Origin: Pandoraea pnomenusa
GTDB lineage: Bacteria; Pseudomonadota; Gammaproteobacteria; Burkholderiales; Burkholderiaceae
Reading direction: 5' to 3'
Length of the DNA: 64,000 bases
NCBI RefSeq assembly: GCF_000767615.3
Contig: NZ_CP009553.3
Span: 2,604,001-2,668,000, forward strand
In this document: positions 1-8,690 of the stretch, piece by piece
How the letters are laid out: every line of letters starts with the position of its first letter
How positions within the stretch are numbered: position 1 is the first letter of the stretch
The notes under the pieces: model-generated
Told to the model about the DNA's origin: nothing
Database searches by the model: none
What the model saw: only the letters and a program-made list of their open reading frames with translations
Program-made: the position numbers and the translations under genes

Positions 1-977
1 TAGCCCTGCGAGTCGTTGAGCCCCGCCTGATCCTCCCCCTGTGATTCGCTTTCGGAAAAGTACGTGCCCGGCACCCGATAGGCCGCGACGACGGCACCAT
101 CGACCGGAGCGTGCCAGCGGTGGTAGTCGTATGCGCTCAGGTAAGCCTGGTACACCGTGCCACCGGCAAACGGCGCGGCCAGCGCCTTGTGCGAGGCGCC
201 GAACATGTCGAGAAGGGAGTACGGCTGCGACTTGATCCAGAACGTGTCGCGCATGCGTACGTCGTGCCGCACGTGGTAGGGGGTGCTTTCGCACGCGTTC
301 ACGATGACCCGGGAATCGTCGGCTGCGGCCACCGGCCGAGCGCCGGGCCTGAACCGGCGCGTGAAGAAATCGTTCCATGAAGCGAAACCGCCATACGGCT
401 GGGCGAGATCCATTTCGAACTGGTCCAGACCCAGCCGGGCATTTGCCGCCTCGCAGAACCATCCGTCCGGTGCACGTGTGTTGAGAAAAGTGCGCGAGTC
501 GGGGCCGCTCAGGAAACGGCACCAGGCAACGAGCACGTCGCGCAGACATCGGTTGAGTTCCGGGTCGCGAAACAACGCGTATCCCGACGGCACGCACATG
601 ACCCAGTCGAGCAGCGCATTGAGCGGGCATACGATGAGACTCTCGTGATCGAAGGACGGGGCAATGGTGATGACGTAGTCGATCGTCTGCATCAGCGTCT
701 CGACATCGTCGTAGCCGAGGCGGTGTCCGTCGCGCAGCGCCTGGGAAATCGCCAGATTCAGATCCATTCGACGAACCGGGTCGTCCATCACGCAGGAACG
801 GAGTCGAGCGACCGGCGGGCTCAACGGCTCGGTCAGGGCGCGATGCCGGGCCTTGCGCACGAGCGACGCACGCAGTTCGGCGATGGCGTCCTCGTTCTCG
901 GTGATCCACGCGCCAAGCCGATGGCGCGAACGTAAGCCTGGCGTGCGTGTTGACGGCAGTCGCGAATTCGTCCTCAT
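1..977 (-). CDS. Phosphatidylserine decarboxylase-like protein, 3' end outside window
   Basis: The reading frame runs off the left edge, so only the first 325 codons are seen. The N-terminal ~170 residues look like the PSDC-type domain that precedes the catalytic domain in one subgroup of phosphatidylserine decarboxylases. From about residue 200 the catalytic-domain pattern starts (WNDFFTRRFRPGARPV), and later SAYDYHRWHAPVDG, the conserved SPxDYHRxHxPxxG segment. The autocleavage Gly-Ser site that makes the pyruvoyl group lies beyond the window and cannot be checked. The start is the first ATG after an in-frame TGA. The small gene upstream on the same strand ends 31 bases earlier, so the two may be cotranscribed. 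The PSDC-type subgroup is often not the housekeeping psd, so the true substrate is open. Confidence 0.85.
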   Translation of the reverse strand, partial: MRTNSRLPSTRTPGLRSRHRLGAWITENEDAIAELRASLVRKARHRALTEPLSPPVARLRSCVMDDPVRRMDLNLAISQALRDGHRLGYDDVETLMQTIDYVITIAPSFDHESLIVCPLNALLDWVMCVPSGYALFRDPELNRCLRDVLVAWCRFLSGPDSRTFLNTRAPDGWFCEAANARLGLDQFEMDLAQPYGGFASWNDFFTRRFRPGARPVAAADDSRVIVNACESTPYHVRHDVRMRDTFWIKSQPYSLLDMFGASHKALAAPFAGGTVYQAYLSAYDYHRWHAPVDGAVVAAYRVPGTYFSESESQGEDQAGLNDSQG

Positions 978-1008
978 GACCGGAATGTCCTCGTCGTTGT
1001 CGGCGGAT

Positions 1009-1389
1009 TCATTTCAGGCGTCGGCGCGCGCGCGGTTGTCGCGGTGCCATGTCGGACGCTTCGTCGAGCGGCGCGCCGGGGTCCTCGTCCTCCCGATCCG
1101 GCAGGATGTCGTTGTTCGGTCGAAGGTTGGCGTCGCCGTCGGCACTGGCGCGCTCTCCAGTGCCCGCGCGATCGGTATCGCTATCGAGCGCGTCTTCGCC
1201 CAGCGTCTCGGCGTGCTGGTCGAGCTCGCCGTTGTCGACAGCGGTGCGGCGCACATGCTGGACGTCGCTGCCGGAATCCGAGGAGTCGCTTGGGCCGAGC
1301 GAGCCGGTATTGCCGGGATCGGTGGGTTTCGCGCCTGGCCGACGCTGAAGGTTGAGATCGAGATCGGGGTCGAGGGTGCTGCGCGCCAT
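1009..1389 (-). CDS. Small acidic, low-complexity conserved protein
   Basis: This 126-residue protein starts MARSTLDPDLDL and is rich in Asp, Ser, Gly and Pro. The stretch SLGPSDSSDSGSDVQ at about residues 29-43 is a pattern I have seen in many proteobacterial hypothetical proteins. It ends in a basic tail (RQPRARRRLK). It has no membrane segment or signal peptide and is probably largely disordered. The start at 1389 is preferred over an upstream one because GGAGG sits seven bases ahead of it. It is followed by the PSD-like gene 31 bases downstream. The function is unknown. Confidence 0.65.
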   Translation of the reverse strand: MARSTLDPDLDLNLQRRPGAKPTDPGNTGSLGPSDSSDSGSDVQHVRRTAVDNGELDQHAETLGEDALDSDTDRAGTGERASADGDANLRPNNDILPDREDEDPGAPLDEASDMAPRQPRARRRLK

Positions 1390-1761
1390 GAGCTTGCCTC
1401 CGGTTAGTGGGCCACATGCGTGGCGGACCGTTGGGTTCATGCAATTTTCGTGCACACCGTTGCGCTGCGCGCAAGGGGGCCGTGGCGCGCGACCCTTGGG
1501 GCAGATCGTACAAATCGTTGTAGATAGCGCATGGACCCGTCGGCGCGCGCCGCGCGGGCATGACCGAAGAGATGTTCGGCGAACGGCTCGCCGTGGTCGG
1601 CATGGCCAACGAGACGAACCGGCTGGCCGTGGGTTATCGGGTGCCGATCGATCCCGCGTTTGAATAGCGCCTGTATCCGCAAAGCCTTGCGCGAACGGCT
1701 GGCGGAGCCGACAGGCGGCGACATGGATTGCGCCATGCCGGTCGCGGATTGTCCCCGCGGC
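1390..1761. other. Intergenic stretch, possible 35-codon ORF
   Basis: No long gene is supported here. On the plus strand, 1560-1667 is a 35-codon ORF (MTEEMFGERLAVVGMANETN...) with ordinary codon usage and no clear ribosome binding site. It could be a small protein, the remnant tail of a lost gene, or chance. The region also holds the promoter of the small acidic protein on the minus strand. Confidence 0.3.
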
Positions 1762-2724
1762 TCATTCCGCCCAGACCCAGCATTCGTTGCGATTCTTGTC
1801 GTACTGCACGTCATGTCCGCGGTACTCGATGGCGCATGCCGTGCCGCGAAAGCGAACCTCAGAGCGCGAATGTGCCACCATCCAGCTCTCTTCCTTTTCC
1901 CCCGCGCCGATGTCTGCCGCGCGATCCGTGGGCTTGCATCCCTTTCCCTCACACCAATGCGCCTGGACGCTTTGGCCGCAGGTATTGACGATGTTGTACC
2001 AGTACATGTCCTTCACGTCGTGATCGAGCCTGACGTCGTTCACCCTCAGGCAGTTCGGATACTGCGTGAGCACCAGGCGCTTCTTGCCGCTGCCATTGTC
2101 GCGTTCGGCGATCGACCGCGATACGATCGCGTCGAACTTTGATTTGTGGTCCGTCGCGATGGTTTGCGGACTCCAACCCAACGCTCGGAGGCTGGCCGTG
2201 AGGGCTTCGGACAGACAGTGGTCGGCCAGTTCGTCATTTGTTTGGACAAGCTCCGCGCGCACCGCTCGCGCGTTGTTCGAGCTGATAATCCGATACTCCT
2301 TCTCCCAGTAGGCTCGCGCGGCAATGGCGCTCTGTTCGGGGGTGAAATTCGGATTGGTACGGGAAATCGAATTGCGCAGCGAGTCTTCGCAGTTGTACCC
2401 GTTACTGGTGACGAGTGCCTCGGGCTGCGCCGCGACGGGCGTTTGATAGGTCGGCTCCGGACGTTGAGGCGCCGGTGCCTCGTACGAAGTGTCCGATGGC
2501 GTGGCGGTATTTTGCTGGCTGGACAACGCGTTGAGCGTGTTGATCAGGATCTGCGCATTGACGTTGTTGGTGCTGGCGTTCGCACCGGTCCTGCCAGGGC
2601 TTTGGGTGGGCGATGAGCGTGCGGTGGCACCCGTTACGAGGCCGCCGGCCGCGAGAGCGACCGACGATACGGCGAGTGCAATGGCGAACATCGCCGTTGC
2701 GGCGAACTTTGGCGACGTGAGCAT
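1762..2724 (-). CDS. Secreted protein of unknown function
   Basis: This protein has 320 residues. It starts with a classical signal peptide (MLTSPKFAATAMFAIALAVSSVALAAG), so export to the periplasm or beyond is expected. A Ser/Thr/Gln/Pro-rich linker (about residues 30-100) is followed by a compact C-terminal part with several Cys (NYCED-type, HWCEGKGC, GTACAIEY, NECWVW), probably disulphide bonded. The C-terminal segment has the feel of short repeats reported in other secreted proteobacterial proteins (NTCGQSVQAHWC), but I do not recognise a named family. The start at 2724 is chosen because GGGAGG lies just upstream and the signal peptide begins there; a longer frame to 2814 would put 30 hydrophilic residues in front. 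It stands alone. Confidence 0.75.
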   Translation of the reverse strand: MLTSPKFAATAMFAIALAVSSVALAAGGLVTGATARSSPTQSPGRTGANASTNNVNAQILINTLNALSSQQNTATPSDTSYEAPAPQRPEPTYQTPVAAQPEALVTSNGYNCEDSLRNSISRTNPNFTPEQSAIAARAYWEKEYRIISSNNARAVRAELVQTNDELADHCLSEALTASLRALGWSPQTIATDHKSKFDAIVSRSIAERDNGSGKKRLVLTQYPNCLRVNDVRLDHDVKDMYWYNIVNTCGQSVQAHWCEGKGCKPTDRAADIGAGEKEESWMVAHSRSEVRFRGTACAIEYRGHDVQYDKNRNECWVWAE

Positions 2725-2874
2725 CGCACCTCCCATTTGATGTTGTTGTTTCGACGCTGCGACCCCGCACGCATCGGTCGGCAGCATTACATCACGGACA
2801 CGGCCGGATTCCATCCATCAAATGAGGGATTTCGCTTCAAAAGATGTGGGGCCGCCTGGCGCGCCGAAGGTTCG

Positions 2875-3699
2875 TCAGCGGCTGGCGAGAATCTCACGGG
2901 CTTTGGCAATGACTGGTGCGTCGATCATCTTGCCATCGAGCGCCACGGCGGCGCCACCGCTTGCCCGGGCGGCGGCCACCACGCGCTCGGCCCACGCGCA
3001 CTCGTCGTCGCGCCATGCGAACGCGGCATGAATCGCCGGCACCTGCCGCGGATGGATGCACAGCTTGCCGCGAAATCCGAGAGCGCGAGCGCGGCGCGCG
3101 TCCGCTTCGATTTCCGGGGCGGCGTCCAGCGCGGTGCTAATGCCGTCGACGGGGGCGTCGATCCCCGCGAGGCGCGACGCGAGCGTCAGTTGCGAGCGGA
3201 AGAAAAGCAATTCGTCGCCATCGCCCTCGATCCCGATGTCCAGCTGAAAGTCGATGGTGCCGAACATCAGGCAGCGCACGCGCGGTGCGCGGGCAATTTC
3301 GTCGAGCGCCGCGAATGCCTGCGCCGTTTCGATCAGCGGCACCAGTTGCAGGCCGGGCGATGCACCCCCAGCCGCACGGGCCAGGGTGGCCGCGGTTTCC
3401 GCTTTCGGCACGACCAGGCCGTCGAGCGGTTCCAGGCCGTTCAGGGCGGCGACATCGTCGTCGAACCAGGGCGTGGACGCCGCATTGATGCGTACGTACG
3501 TCGGCACGCTTGCATCACGCCGGGGCTCCTTGAGCCATCGACACACCGCCTCGCGTGCCGTGGACTTGTCGGCGGGTGGCACGGCATCCTCGAGGTCGAG
3601 GATGATCGCATGCGCGCCGCTGGTGCGTGCCTTCTCGAAGCGCTCGGGGCGGTTGCCGGGAACGAAAAGCCAACTGCGAATGACGGGGCGGTTCGCCAT
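2875..3699 (-). CDS. CitE-like CoA-ester lyase (HpcH/HpaI aldolase family)
   Basis: This 274-residue protein is of the usual CitE-like length. It has the family marks: RSWLFVPGNRPERFEKA near the N-terminus, the DLEDAVPPADK motif with acidic metal-binding residues, VPLIETAQA, GTIDFQLDIG and KLCIHPRQV. These enzymes cleave or form the C-C bond in citramalyl-CoA, malyl-CoA, citryl-CoA or related thioesters using Mg2+. It begins 3 bases after the stop of the CoA-transferase gene, which argues for translational coupling. With the CoA-transferase and the hydroxycarboxylate transporter it fits a short pathway: import of a hydroxy acid, CoA activation, cleavage to pyruvate or glyoxylate plus acetyl-CoA. 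The actual substrate (citramalate, malate or similar) is inferred, not shown. Confidence 0.87.
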   Translation of the reverse strand: MANRPVIRSWLFVPGNRPERFEKARTSGAHAIILDLEDAVPPADKSTAREAVCRWLKEPRRDASVPTYVRINAASTPWFDDDVAALNGLEPLDGLVVPKAETAATLARAAGGASPGLQLVPLIETAQAFAALDEIARAPRVRCLMFGTIDFQLDIGIEGDGDELLFFRSQLTLASRLAGIDAPVDGISTALDAAPEIEADARRARALGFRGKLCIHPRQVPAIHAAFAWRDDECAWAERVVAAARASGGAAVALDGKMIDAPVIAKAREILASR

Positions 3700-3702
3700 G
3701 GC

Positions 3703-4890
3703 TTACACCGCCTTCGCTGCACGCAGCGCTTCGATCTGTGAAGTCGTCCGACCGAGCTCAGCCAGGATGGCGTCGGTGTGTTGGCCGAGCGCGGGGATCG
3801 GATCCATGCGTGGAGCGAAGTCCGGGCCGGCGCTAGGCATGCCCGGGGGAATGGGCGCCCTGATCGTGCCCTCGGGGGTCTGCACGTTGGCCCAGCGCTC
3901 GCGCGCATCGAGTTGTGCGTGTTGCCACACGTCGTGCATGTCGTTCAGGTTGGCGTTCGCAACACCCACGGCGTCGAGTCGGCTCACCAGTTGAGGGGCG
4001 TCGAGCTGTATGAAGACCTCGCGAATGATGGCGCGCAGGGCGTCGCGGTTCTCAAGGCGCCGAGGATTCGACGAGAAGCGCGGATCATCGGCCAGCGCCG
4101 GGCGCTCGAGCACGCGGTCGCAGAATGTTTTCCACTCCCGCTCGTTCTGCAGCCCGAGCATGACGGTCTTGCCGTCGCCCGTTTCGAACGGACCATAGGG
4201 AAAAATCGTGGCATGCGCCGCGCCGGCACGGGGCGGCGGCGGCTGATCGTCCACTGCATAGTAAAGGGGAAAGCCCATCCACTCGACCATGCATTCGAGC
4301 ATGGAGATGTCGATGCGGCTGCCCCGGCCGGTCTTGCCACGGGCAATGAGCGCCGACAGGATGTTCGTGTAGGCATACATGCCGGCGGCGATGTCGGCGA
4401 TGGAGCAGCCGGCCTTGGCAGACGCCTCCGGCGAGCCGGTCACGGACAGGAAGCCCGACTCGCTCTGGATGAGCAGGTCGTAGGCCTTTTTGTCGCGGTA
4501 GGGCCCGTCCGGCCCGTAGCCGGAAATGCCACAGACGATGATTTGCGGATAGCGGGCCGACAGAACGTCGTAGCTCAGACCGAGCCGATCCGCCGCGCCG
4601 GGGGCGAGGTTCTGCACGAGCACGTCGGCGTCGGCGAGCAGATCGTGCAGCACCGATTGCGCGGCATCCTGCTTCAGGTCCAGCGTCAGGCTTTCCTTCG
4701 AACGGTTGGTCCACACGAAGTGCGACGACATGCCGTTCACGCGCGTGTCGTAGGCGCGGGCGAAGTCGCCGACGCCGGGGCGCTCGATCTTGATCACGCG
4801 TGCGCCGAGGTCGGCCAGCTGGCGGGTGCAGAACGGCGCCGCGATGGCGTGTTCGAGTGCGATGACCTTGATGCCGTCCAAGGGCCTCAT
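3703..4890 (-). CDS. CaiB/BaiF (class III) CoA-transferase
   Basis: This 395-residue protein matches family length. MRPLDGIKVIALEHAIAAPFCTRQLADLGA is the typical N-terminus (start of the Rossmann-like domain), followed by ADVLVQNLAPGA and KKAYDLLIQSESG. The Asp of the YDLLIQ motif is the family's catalytic residue, which carries the acyl anhydride. GGKTVMLG-like and DPRF segments also match. The start is placed at 4890 with GGAGA eight bases upstream; the frame is open further but that part overlaps the transporter gene and reads as low-complexity Arg/His. It is operonic with the CitE-like lyase (3-base gap) and probably with the transporter upstream (65 bases). Partner thioester is probably succinyl-CoA or acetyl-CoA, as in citramalate and malate CoA-transferases. 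Confidence 0.88.
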   Translation of the reverse strand: MRPLDGIKVIALEHAIAAPFCTRQLADLGARVIKIERPGVGDFARAYDTRVNGMSSHFVWTNRSKESLTLDLKQDAAQSVLHDLLADADVLVQNLAPGAADRLGLSYDVLSARYPQIIVCGISGYGPDGPYRDKKAYDLLIQSESGFLSVTGSPEASAKAGCSIADIAAGMYAYTNILSALIARGKTGRGSRIDISMLECMVEWMGFPLYYAVDDQPPPPRAGAAHATIFPYGPFETGDGKTVMLGLQNEREWKTFCDRVLERPALADDPRFSSNPRRLENRDALRAIIREVFIQLDAPQLVSRLDAVGVANANLNDMHDVWQHAQLDARERWANVQTPEGTIRAPIPPGMPSAGPDFAPRMDPIPALGQHTDAILAELGRTTSQIEALRAAKAV

Positions 4891-4955
4891 GAAAGAAATC
4901 TCCGAATTGCGTAGGCGCGGATTGCGCGCGTGGTAACGAGGGGGATGCGTCCTTG

Positions 4956-6347
4956 TCAGACGATCTTCGTCAGGACGATCAGGGCCAGCGTGATCGTGAT
5001 GGCGCCACCGATGCGGGTCGCGATTTGCGCGAACGGCATCAGCCGCATGCGGTTGGCCGCCGTGAGAATGGCCACGTCGCCGGTGCCGCCCATGCCGCTG
5101 TGCGTGCCCACGACGATGGCGGCGTCGATCGGGTGCATGTTCATGCGCCGTGCCACGACGAAGGCGGTTGCCATGAGCGTCACGACTGTCGCGACGATGG
5201 TCACCAGCGTGGGCACGTTGAACGAGTCCACGACCTTCTGCCAGGGCGTGATCACGACGCCGATGGCGAACAACAGCGGATAGGTCACGGCGGTGGCGAA
5301 GAACTTGTAGACGACGCCCGCGCCAGCTTCGAGCTTCGGCGAGAAGACGAAGCCGATCTTGGCGGCGACGGCAAGCACCAGCATCATCACCGGGCCGGGC
5401 AGGCCGAGCGTGTTCTGCGCGAGCATGCCGACGAAGTACAGGCATACGGCAATCATGCCGGCGGCGGCGATGTCGGTGGCGTCGACCGGTGCGCCGGGCT
5501 TCGCATGGGGGTGGTGCGGGTCGTGCGCCCCGATGTCATCGTCGCCCGATCGCATGAGCTGGCCGTTGCCGGTCAACGCGGGATAGCGTTTGCCGATCGC
5601 GTTGAGCACGCCCGAGAAGACGATGGCGCACACGTTGCCCAGCATGACGGCCGGCAGCGCCTGGGCGAGCAGATCGCCGGGGCTTTGGTGCATGACTTCC
5701 GAGTAGCCGAGGGTCAGGGGGATCACGCCCTCGCCCAGACCGCCTGACATCACCGGAATCACGACGAAGAACACCGTGTGGAAGAGCCCCATCCCCAGCA
5801 GCGTGCCTACCGCGGTGCCCACAATGCCGGCGAGGACAGAGCCCACCGCGAGCGGCACGAAAATCCGCAGGAAGCCGCCGATCAGGACCTTGCGGTCCAT
5901 GCTCAGGATACTGCCGACGATGATGCCCGGAATGAACAGGTACAGGAAGTTGCTCTGCTTCCAGAAGCTGACGATGGGGGCGACCATCGACGGCGGCAGG
6001 GCATGCGTGAAGACGAGGTAGGAGGGCAGGAATGTCACCAGGATGACCGGCCCCCCAATGCTTCGAAACACGGGAATGCGCTGGCCGATCTCCATGCAGG
6101 TAAAGCTGCACACGGCGAGTAGCGCAATGATGGGCGAGAGTTCGGCCGAGAGCTTGCCGGTGGTGAGTACCGTGATGATGATCGCCGCGATCAGCACCAG
6201 ATGCACCGGCAGCGGCACGATGCCCACGCGCATGTCCATGAGCCGCCACCAGGCGTCGCGCAGCGGGTGATGCGCGCGCGACGTGGGCGTGTTTGCGTCA
6301 ACGCCCGCGCTGCCGCGCGCGGTCGTGGCAGAAAGACCGTCTCGCAT
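4956..6347 (-). CDS. 2-hydroxycarboxylate (citrate/malate type) cation symporter
   Basis: This 463-residue polytopic membrane protein is of the 2HCT family (CitS, CitP, MleP). It carries both family hallmarks, the two re-entrant GGxG motifs: GGLGEG at residues 202-207 and GGTGD at 420-424. It also has the substrate-binding C-terminal region AANRMRLMPFAQIATRIGG. About eleven hydrophobic segments are visible. A 30-40 residue hydrophilic N-terminal tail precedes the first helix. GGAGA lies seven bases ahead of the start. It is the first gene of the unit transporter, CoA-transferase, CoA-lyase and is divergent from a LysR regulator, which probably controls it. Transported substrate is a hydroxy-di- or tricarboxylate with Na+ or H+; which one cannot be read from the sequence. 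Confidence 0.9.
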   Translation of the reverse strand: MRDGLSATTARGSAGVDANTPTSRAHHPLRDAWWRLMDMRVGIVPLPVHLVLIAAIIITVLTTGKLSAELSPIIALLAVCSFTCMEIGQRIPVFRSIGGPVILVTFLPSYLVFTHALPPSMVAPIVSFWKQSNFLYLFIPGIIVGSILSMDRKVLIGGFLRIFVPLAVGSVLAGIVGTAVGTLLGMGLFHTVFFVVIPVMSGGLGEGVIPLTLGYSEVMHQSPGDLLAQALPAVMLGNVCAIVFSGVLNAIGKRYPALTGNGQLMRSGDDDIGAHDPHHPHAKPGAPVDATDIAAAGMIAVCLYFVGMLAQNTLGLPGPVMMLVLAVAAKIGFVFSPKLEAGAGVVYKFFATAVTYPLLFAIGVVITPWQKVVDSFNVPTLVTIVATVVTLMATAFVVARRMNMHPIDAAIVVGTHSGMGGTGDVAILTAANRMRLMPFAQIATRIGGAITITLALIVLTKIV

Positions 6348-6472
6348 TCTGTTGTCTCCGTGTAGGGATTCGAATTGATTTGATGACGCGACTATAGGCC
6401 CGCACCCGTCGGGGGAGGAAATATGGATTTTGGATGTGGGTATAGGGTGAAACTATCGCTTCTGGGCGGATT

Positions 6473-6518
6473 CGATTCCCGATAGGCGGGAATCGCCCAT
6501 GTGGGCGGATCGATCCGC
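6473..6518. promoter_or_regulatory. Two dyads in the LysR/transporter divergent region
   Basis: CGATTCCCG at 6473-6481 and CGGGAATCG at 6487-6495 form a perfect 9-bp inverted repeat with a 5-bp spacer. Ten bases on, GCGGATCGATCCGC (6505-6518) is a perfect 14-bp palindrome. Both lie between the divergent transporter and LysR starts, where LysR-type regulators bind one strong recognition dyad and one activation site. Assigning them to this regulator is inference. Confidence 0.5.
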
Positions 6519-6608
6519 GAAATGCCCGAGTTTTGCCGGTGGCGATATAGGGGTACGCTATGGCTTTCCGAAACTGGAGCGCGTCGCCAATCGGCGGCGC
6601 GGGTCGTC

Positions 6609-7613
6609 ATGGACGTGAGGCAGCTTCGAAATTTTGTCGCGATCGTCGACAGTGGAAGCGTATCGAAGGCCGCGGATCGCCTGCACATCGCGCAGCCGTC
6701 GTTGAGTGCGCAACTGCGCGGGCTGGAGGAGGAGCTGCAGACGCAATTGCTTTTGCGCAGTGCCCAGGGCGTCACACCGACCGAGGCGGGCAAGGCGTTG
6801 TATCGACATGCGCGCGTGGTGATGCGTCAGATGGAGCAGATTCGCCAGGAAGTGCGTGAAGGCGGTGGCAGCGAATCGGGGCCGGTGGCCGTGGGATTCC
6901 CCACGACGATTGCCGCGATTCTGGCGGTGCCGTTGTTCACGCGGGTACGCGAACAGTATCCGGGTATCCGGCTCCAGATTTTCGAGAGCATGAGCGGTTA
7001 CATCGGCGAATTGCTCGCGAACGGACGTCTCGATCTGGCCATGCTGTTTCGCGACTCGGAGACGCGCGGCATTTCGGTGATGCCGTTGTTCGACGAAGCG
7101 CTGTATGTGCTCGGCGGGCATCGCGTTTGCCCGGCGATCTACGAGGGCGACCCGCAGCGCCCATGTGCGTTGTCCGCGCTGGCCAACGTGCCGATCGTGG
7201 CGCCGAGCGGCACGAACGGTCTTCGCCTGCTCATCGAACGAAGCTTCGCACAGGCCGACGTGGAGTTGAACATCGTGGCTGACATCGACTCGTTGCCGAC
7301 GCTCATCGACATCGCGCGTTCGGGCGATGCCTGCTCGATCCTGCCGGCGTCGGCGCTTGCGTCGCGAGATCCGGCGTTGCGCCCGCCGTCCCGGCGAATC
7401 GTCTCGCCGCCGTTGCAACGCCCGGCCAGCGTGTGCTGGTCGAACTCACTTCCCGTGGGGTCCGCCACACTGGCCGTGCGTCAATGCATCGCCGACCTGA
7501 TCCGCGAACTCCAGGCCGACGGACACTGGACCGGGATTGCGCTCCGGCCGGCAGAGCGCCACGTCGCCACCGGCATGGCGTCGGACCCGCCGGCGTCGGG
7601 TCGCGCCCGATAA
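6609..7613 (+). CDS. LysR-type transcriptional regulator
   Basis: This 334-residue protein has a typical LysR layout. The N-terminal winged helix (MDVRQLRNFVAIVDSGSVSKAADRLHIAQPSLSAQLRGLEEE) occupies residues 1-60. The linker helix follows, then a periplasmic-binding-like effector domain (GPVAVGFPTTIAAILAVPLF onward) to about residue 300. The start at 6609 is chosen because the conserved MDxRQLRxF pattern begins there; the frame is open another 36 codons upstream. The gene is divergent from the 2-hydroxycarboxylate transporter operon with a 261-bp gap holding two dyads, so it is the likely regulator of that operon, responding to the substrate or a pathway intermediate. Confidence 0.9.
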   Translation: MDVRQLRNFVAIVDSGSVSKAADRLHIAQPSLSAQLRGLEEELQTQLLLRSAQGVTPTEAGKALYRHARVVMRQMEQIRQEVREGGGSESGPVAVGFPTTIAAILAVPLFTRVREQYPGIRLQIFESMSGYIGELLANGRLDLAMLFRDSETRGISVMPLFDEALYVLGGHRVCPAIYEGDPQRPCALSALANVPIVAPSGTNGLRLLIERSFAQADVELNIVADIDSLPTLIDIARSGDACSILPASALASRDPALRPPSRRIVSPPLQRPASVCWSNSLPVGSATLAVRQCIADLIRELQADGHWTGIALRPAERHVATGMASDPPASGRAR

Positions 7614-7742
7614 CCACGTCGCGACTGTTGGCTTGGAAACCCGCTATCCTTCTGGCAACGACGCGATTTGCGTCCCCCCTTAGTTCGCCATGTCCGGTCA
7701 CGACGTCGTTATCCGGGCATTCGCTTTTCAGGAGTTCGTTCA

Positions 7743-8684
7743 GTGGCTGCGTTCGACATCGACGATATCGTGACTTCCCTGCATTCGGCGCGTTTGCGTT
7801 GGCGCGACGGCCAGCGGCGCCTGCTGGAATCGGGGGGGCGCGACCTGCCTTCGCGCGAGCGCCTTGCCGGCATCGTCGTGCAACTCAAGGGCGTGCTGTT
7901 TCCCATGCGCCTCGGGCCGCTGGATCTGCATCAGCAGGGCGAAAACTATTACGTCGGCCACACACTCACCAGCGCGCTGAACGGCCTGGCCGAGCAGGCG
8001 CGTCTCGAATGGCGCTACAAGTCGCGTCACGACACCGCCATCACCAGCGACCTGATCGAAGCGCGCACGCATTCGGCGATCCAGCAATTCGCCGCCAAAC
8101 TCCCGGAAATTCGGGAATTGCTCGACGCCGACGTGCTGGCCGCCTATCAAGGCGACCCGGCCGCCGGCAGCGTGGACGAAGTGCTGATCTGCTACCCCGG
8201 CATTCACGCGATGATTCACCACCGGATCGCGCACGAGCTTTACCGGCTCGAACTGCCGCTGCTCGCCCGCATCATCGCCGAGCAGGCGCACTCCGACACC
8301 GGCATCGACATTCATCCCGGCGCCCGGATCGGTGCGGGCTTCTTCATCGATCACGGCACGGGTGTCGTGATTGGCGAGACGGCCATCCTCGGACAGCGGG
8401 TTCGGGTGTATCAGGCCGTCACGCTGGGCGCCAAGCGCTTTCCGGCCGACGACGAGGGCAACCCGCGCAAGGGGCTGCCGCGCCACCCGATCGTCGAGGA
8501 CAACGTCGTCATCTACGCAGGCGCGACGATTCTCGGGCGCGTCACCATCGGTCAGGGGTCGGTCATTGGCGGTAACGTCTGGCTGACGCAGGACGTGCCG
8601 CCGTACAGCAACATCACGCAGGCGCGATCGCGCACCGAAGCCGGTTCGCCGCCGGTGTCCGGGTGCGACAACGACGCCGCCTGA
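7743..8684 (+). CDS. epsC: Serine O-acetyltransferase, EpsC/CysE type
   Basis: This 313-residue enzyme acetylates L-serine with acetyl-CoA to give O-acetylserine, the cysteine precursor. The C-terminal third is a left-handed beta-helix of hexapeptide repeats (GIDIHPGARIGAGFFIDHGTG, GETAILG, VTLGAKRFP, NVVIYAGATILG) with the catalytic His/Asp pair of the HPGARIG and IDHGTG segments. The N-terminal part (LKGVLFPMRLGPLDL, YYVGHTLTSALNGL) is the longer form seen in EpsC-type enzymes rather than the ~270-residue E. coli CysE. Start is GTG 7743, with AGGAG eight bases upstream; the frame is open 25 codons further. It ends six bases from the convergent MerR-ATPase gene. No cysteine synthase gene is adjacent. 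Confidence 0.9.
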   Translation: MAAFDIDDIVTSLHSARLRWRDGQRRLLESGGRDLPSRERLAGIVVQLKGVLFPMRLGPLDLHQQGENYYVGHTLTSALNGLAEQARLEWRYKSRHDTAITSDLIEARTHSAIQQFAAKLPEIRELLDADVLAAYQGDPAAGSVDEVLICYPGIHAMIHHRIAHELYRLELPLLARIIAEQAHSDTGIDIHPGARIGAGFFIDHGTGVVIGETAILGQRVRVYQAVTLGAKRFPADDEGNPRKGLPRHPIVEDNVVIYAGATILGRVTIGQGSVIGGNVWLTQDVPPYSNITQARSRTEAGSPPVSGCDNDAA

Positions 8685-8690
8685 TGCGCA

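Noticed and set aside
2737..3741. 334-codon plus-strand frame opposite the CoA-lyase gene
   Set aside because: No motif, Arg/Gly-rich, and the CitE-like gene is clear on the minus strand.
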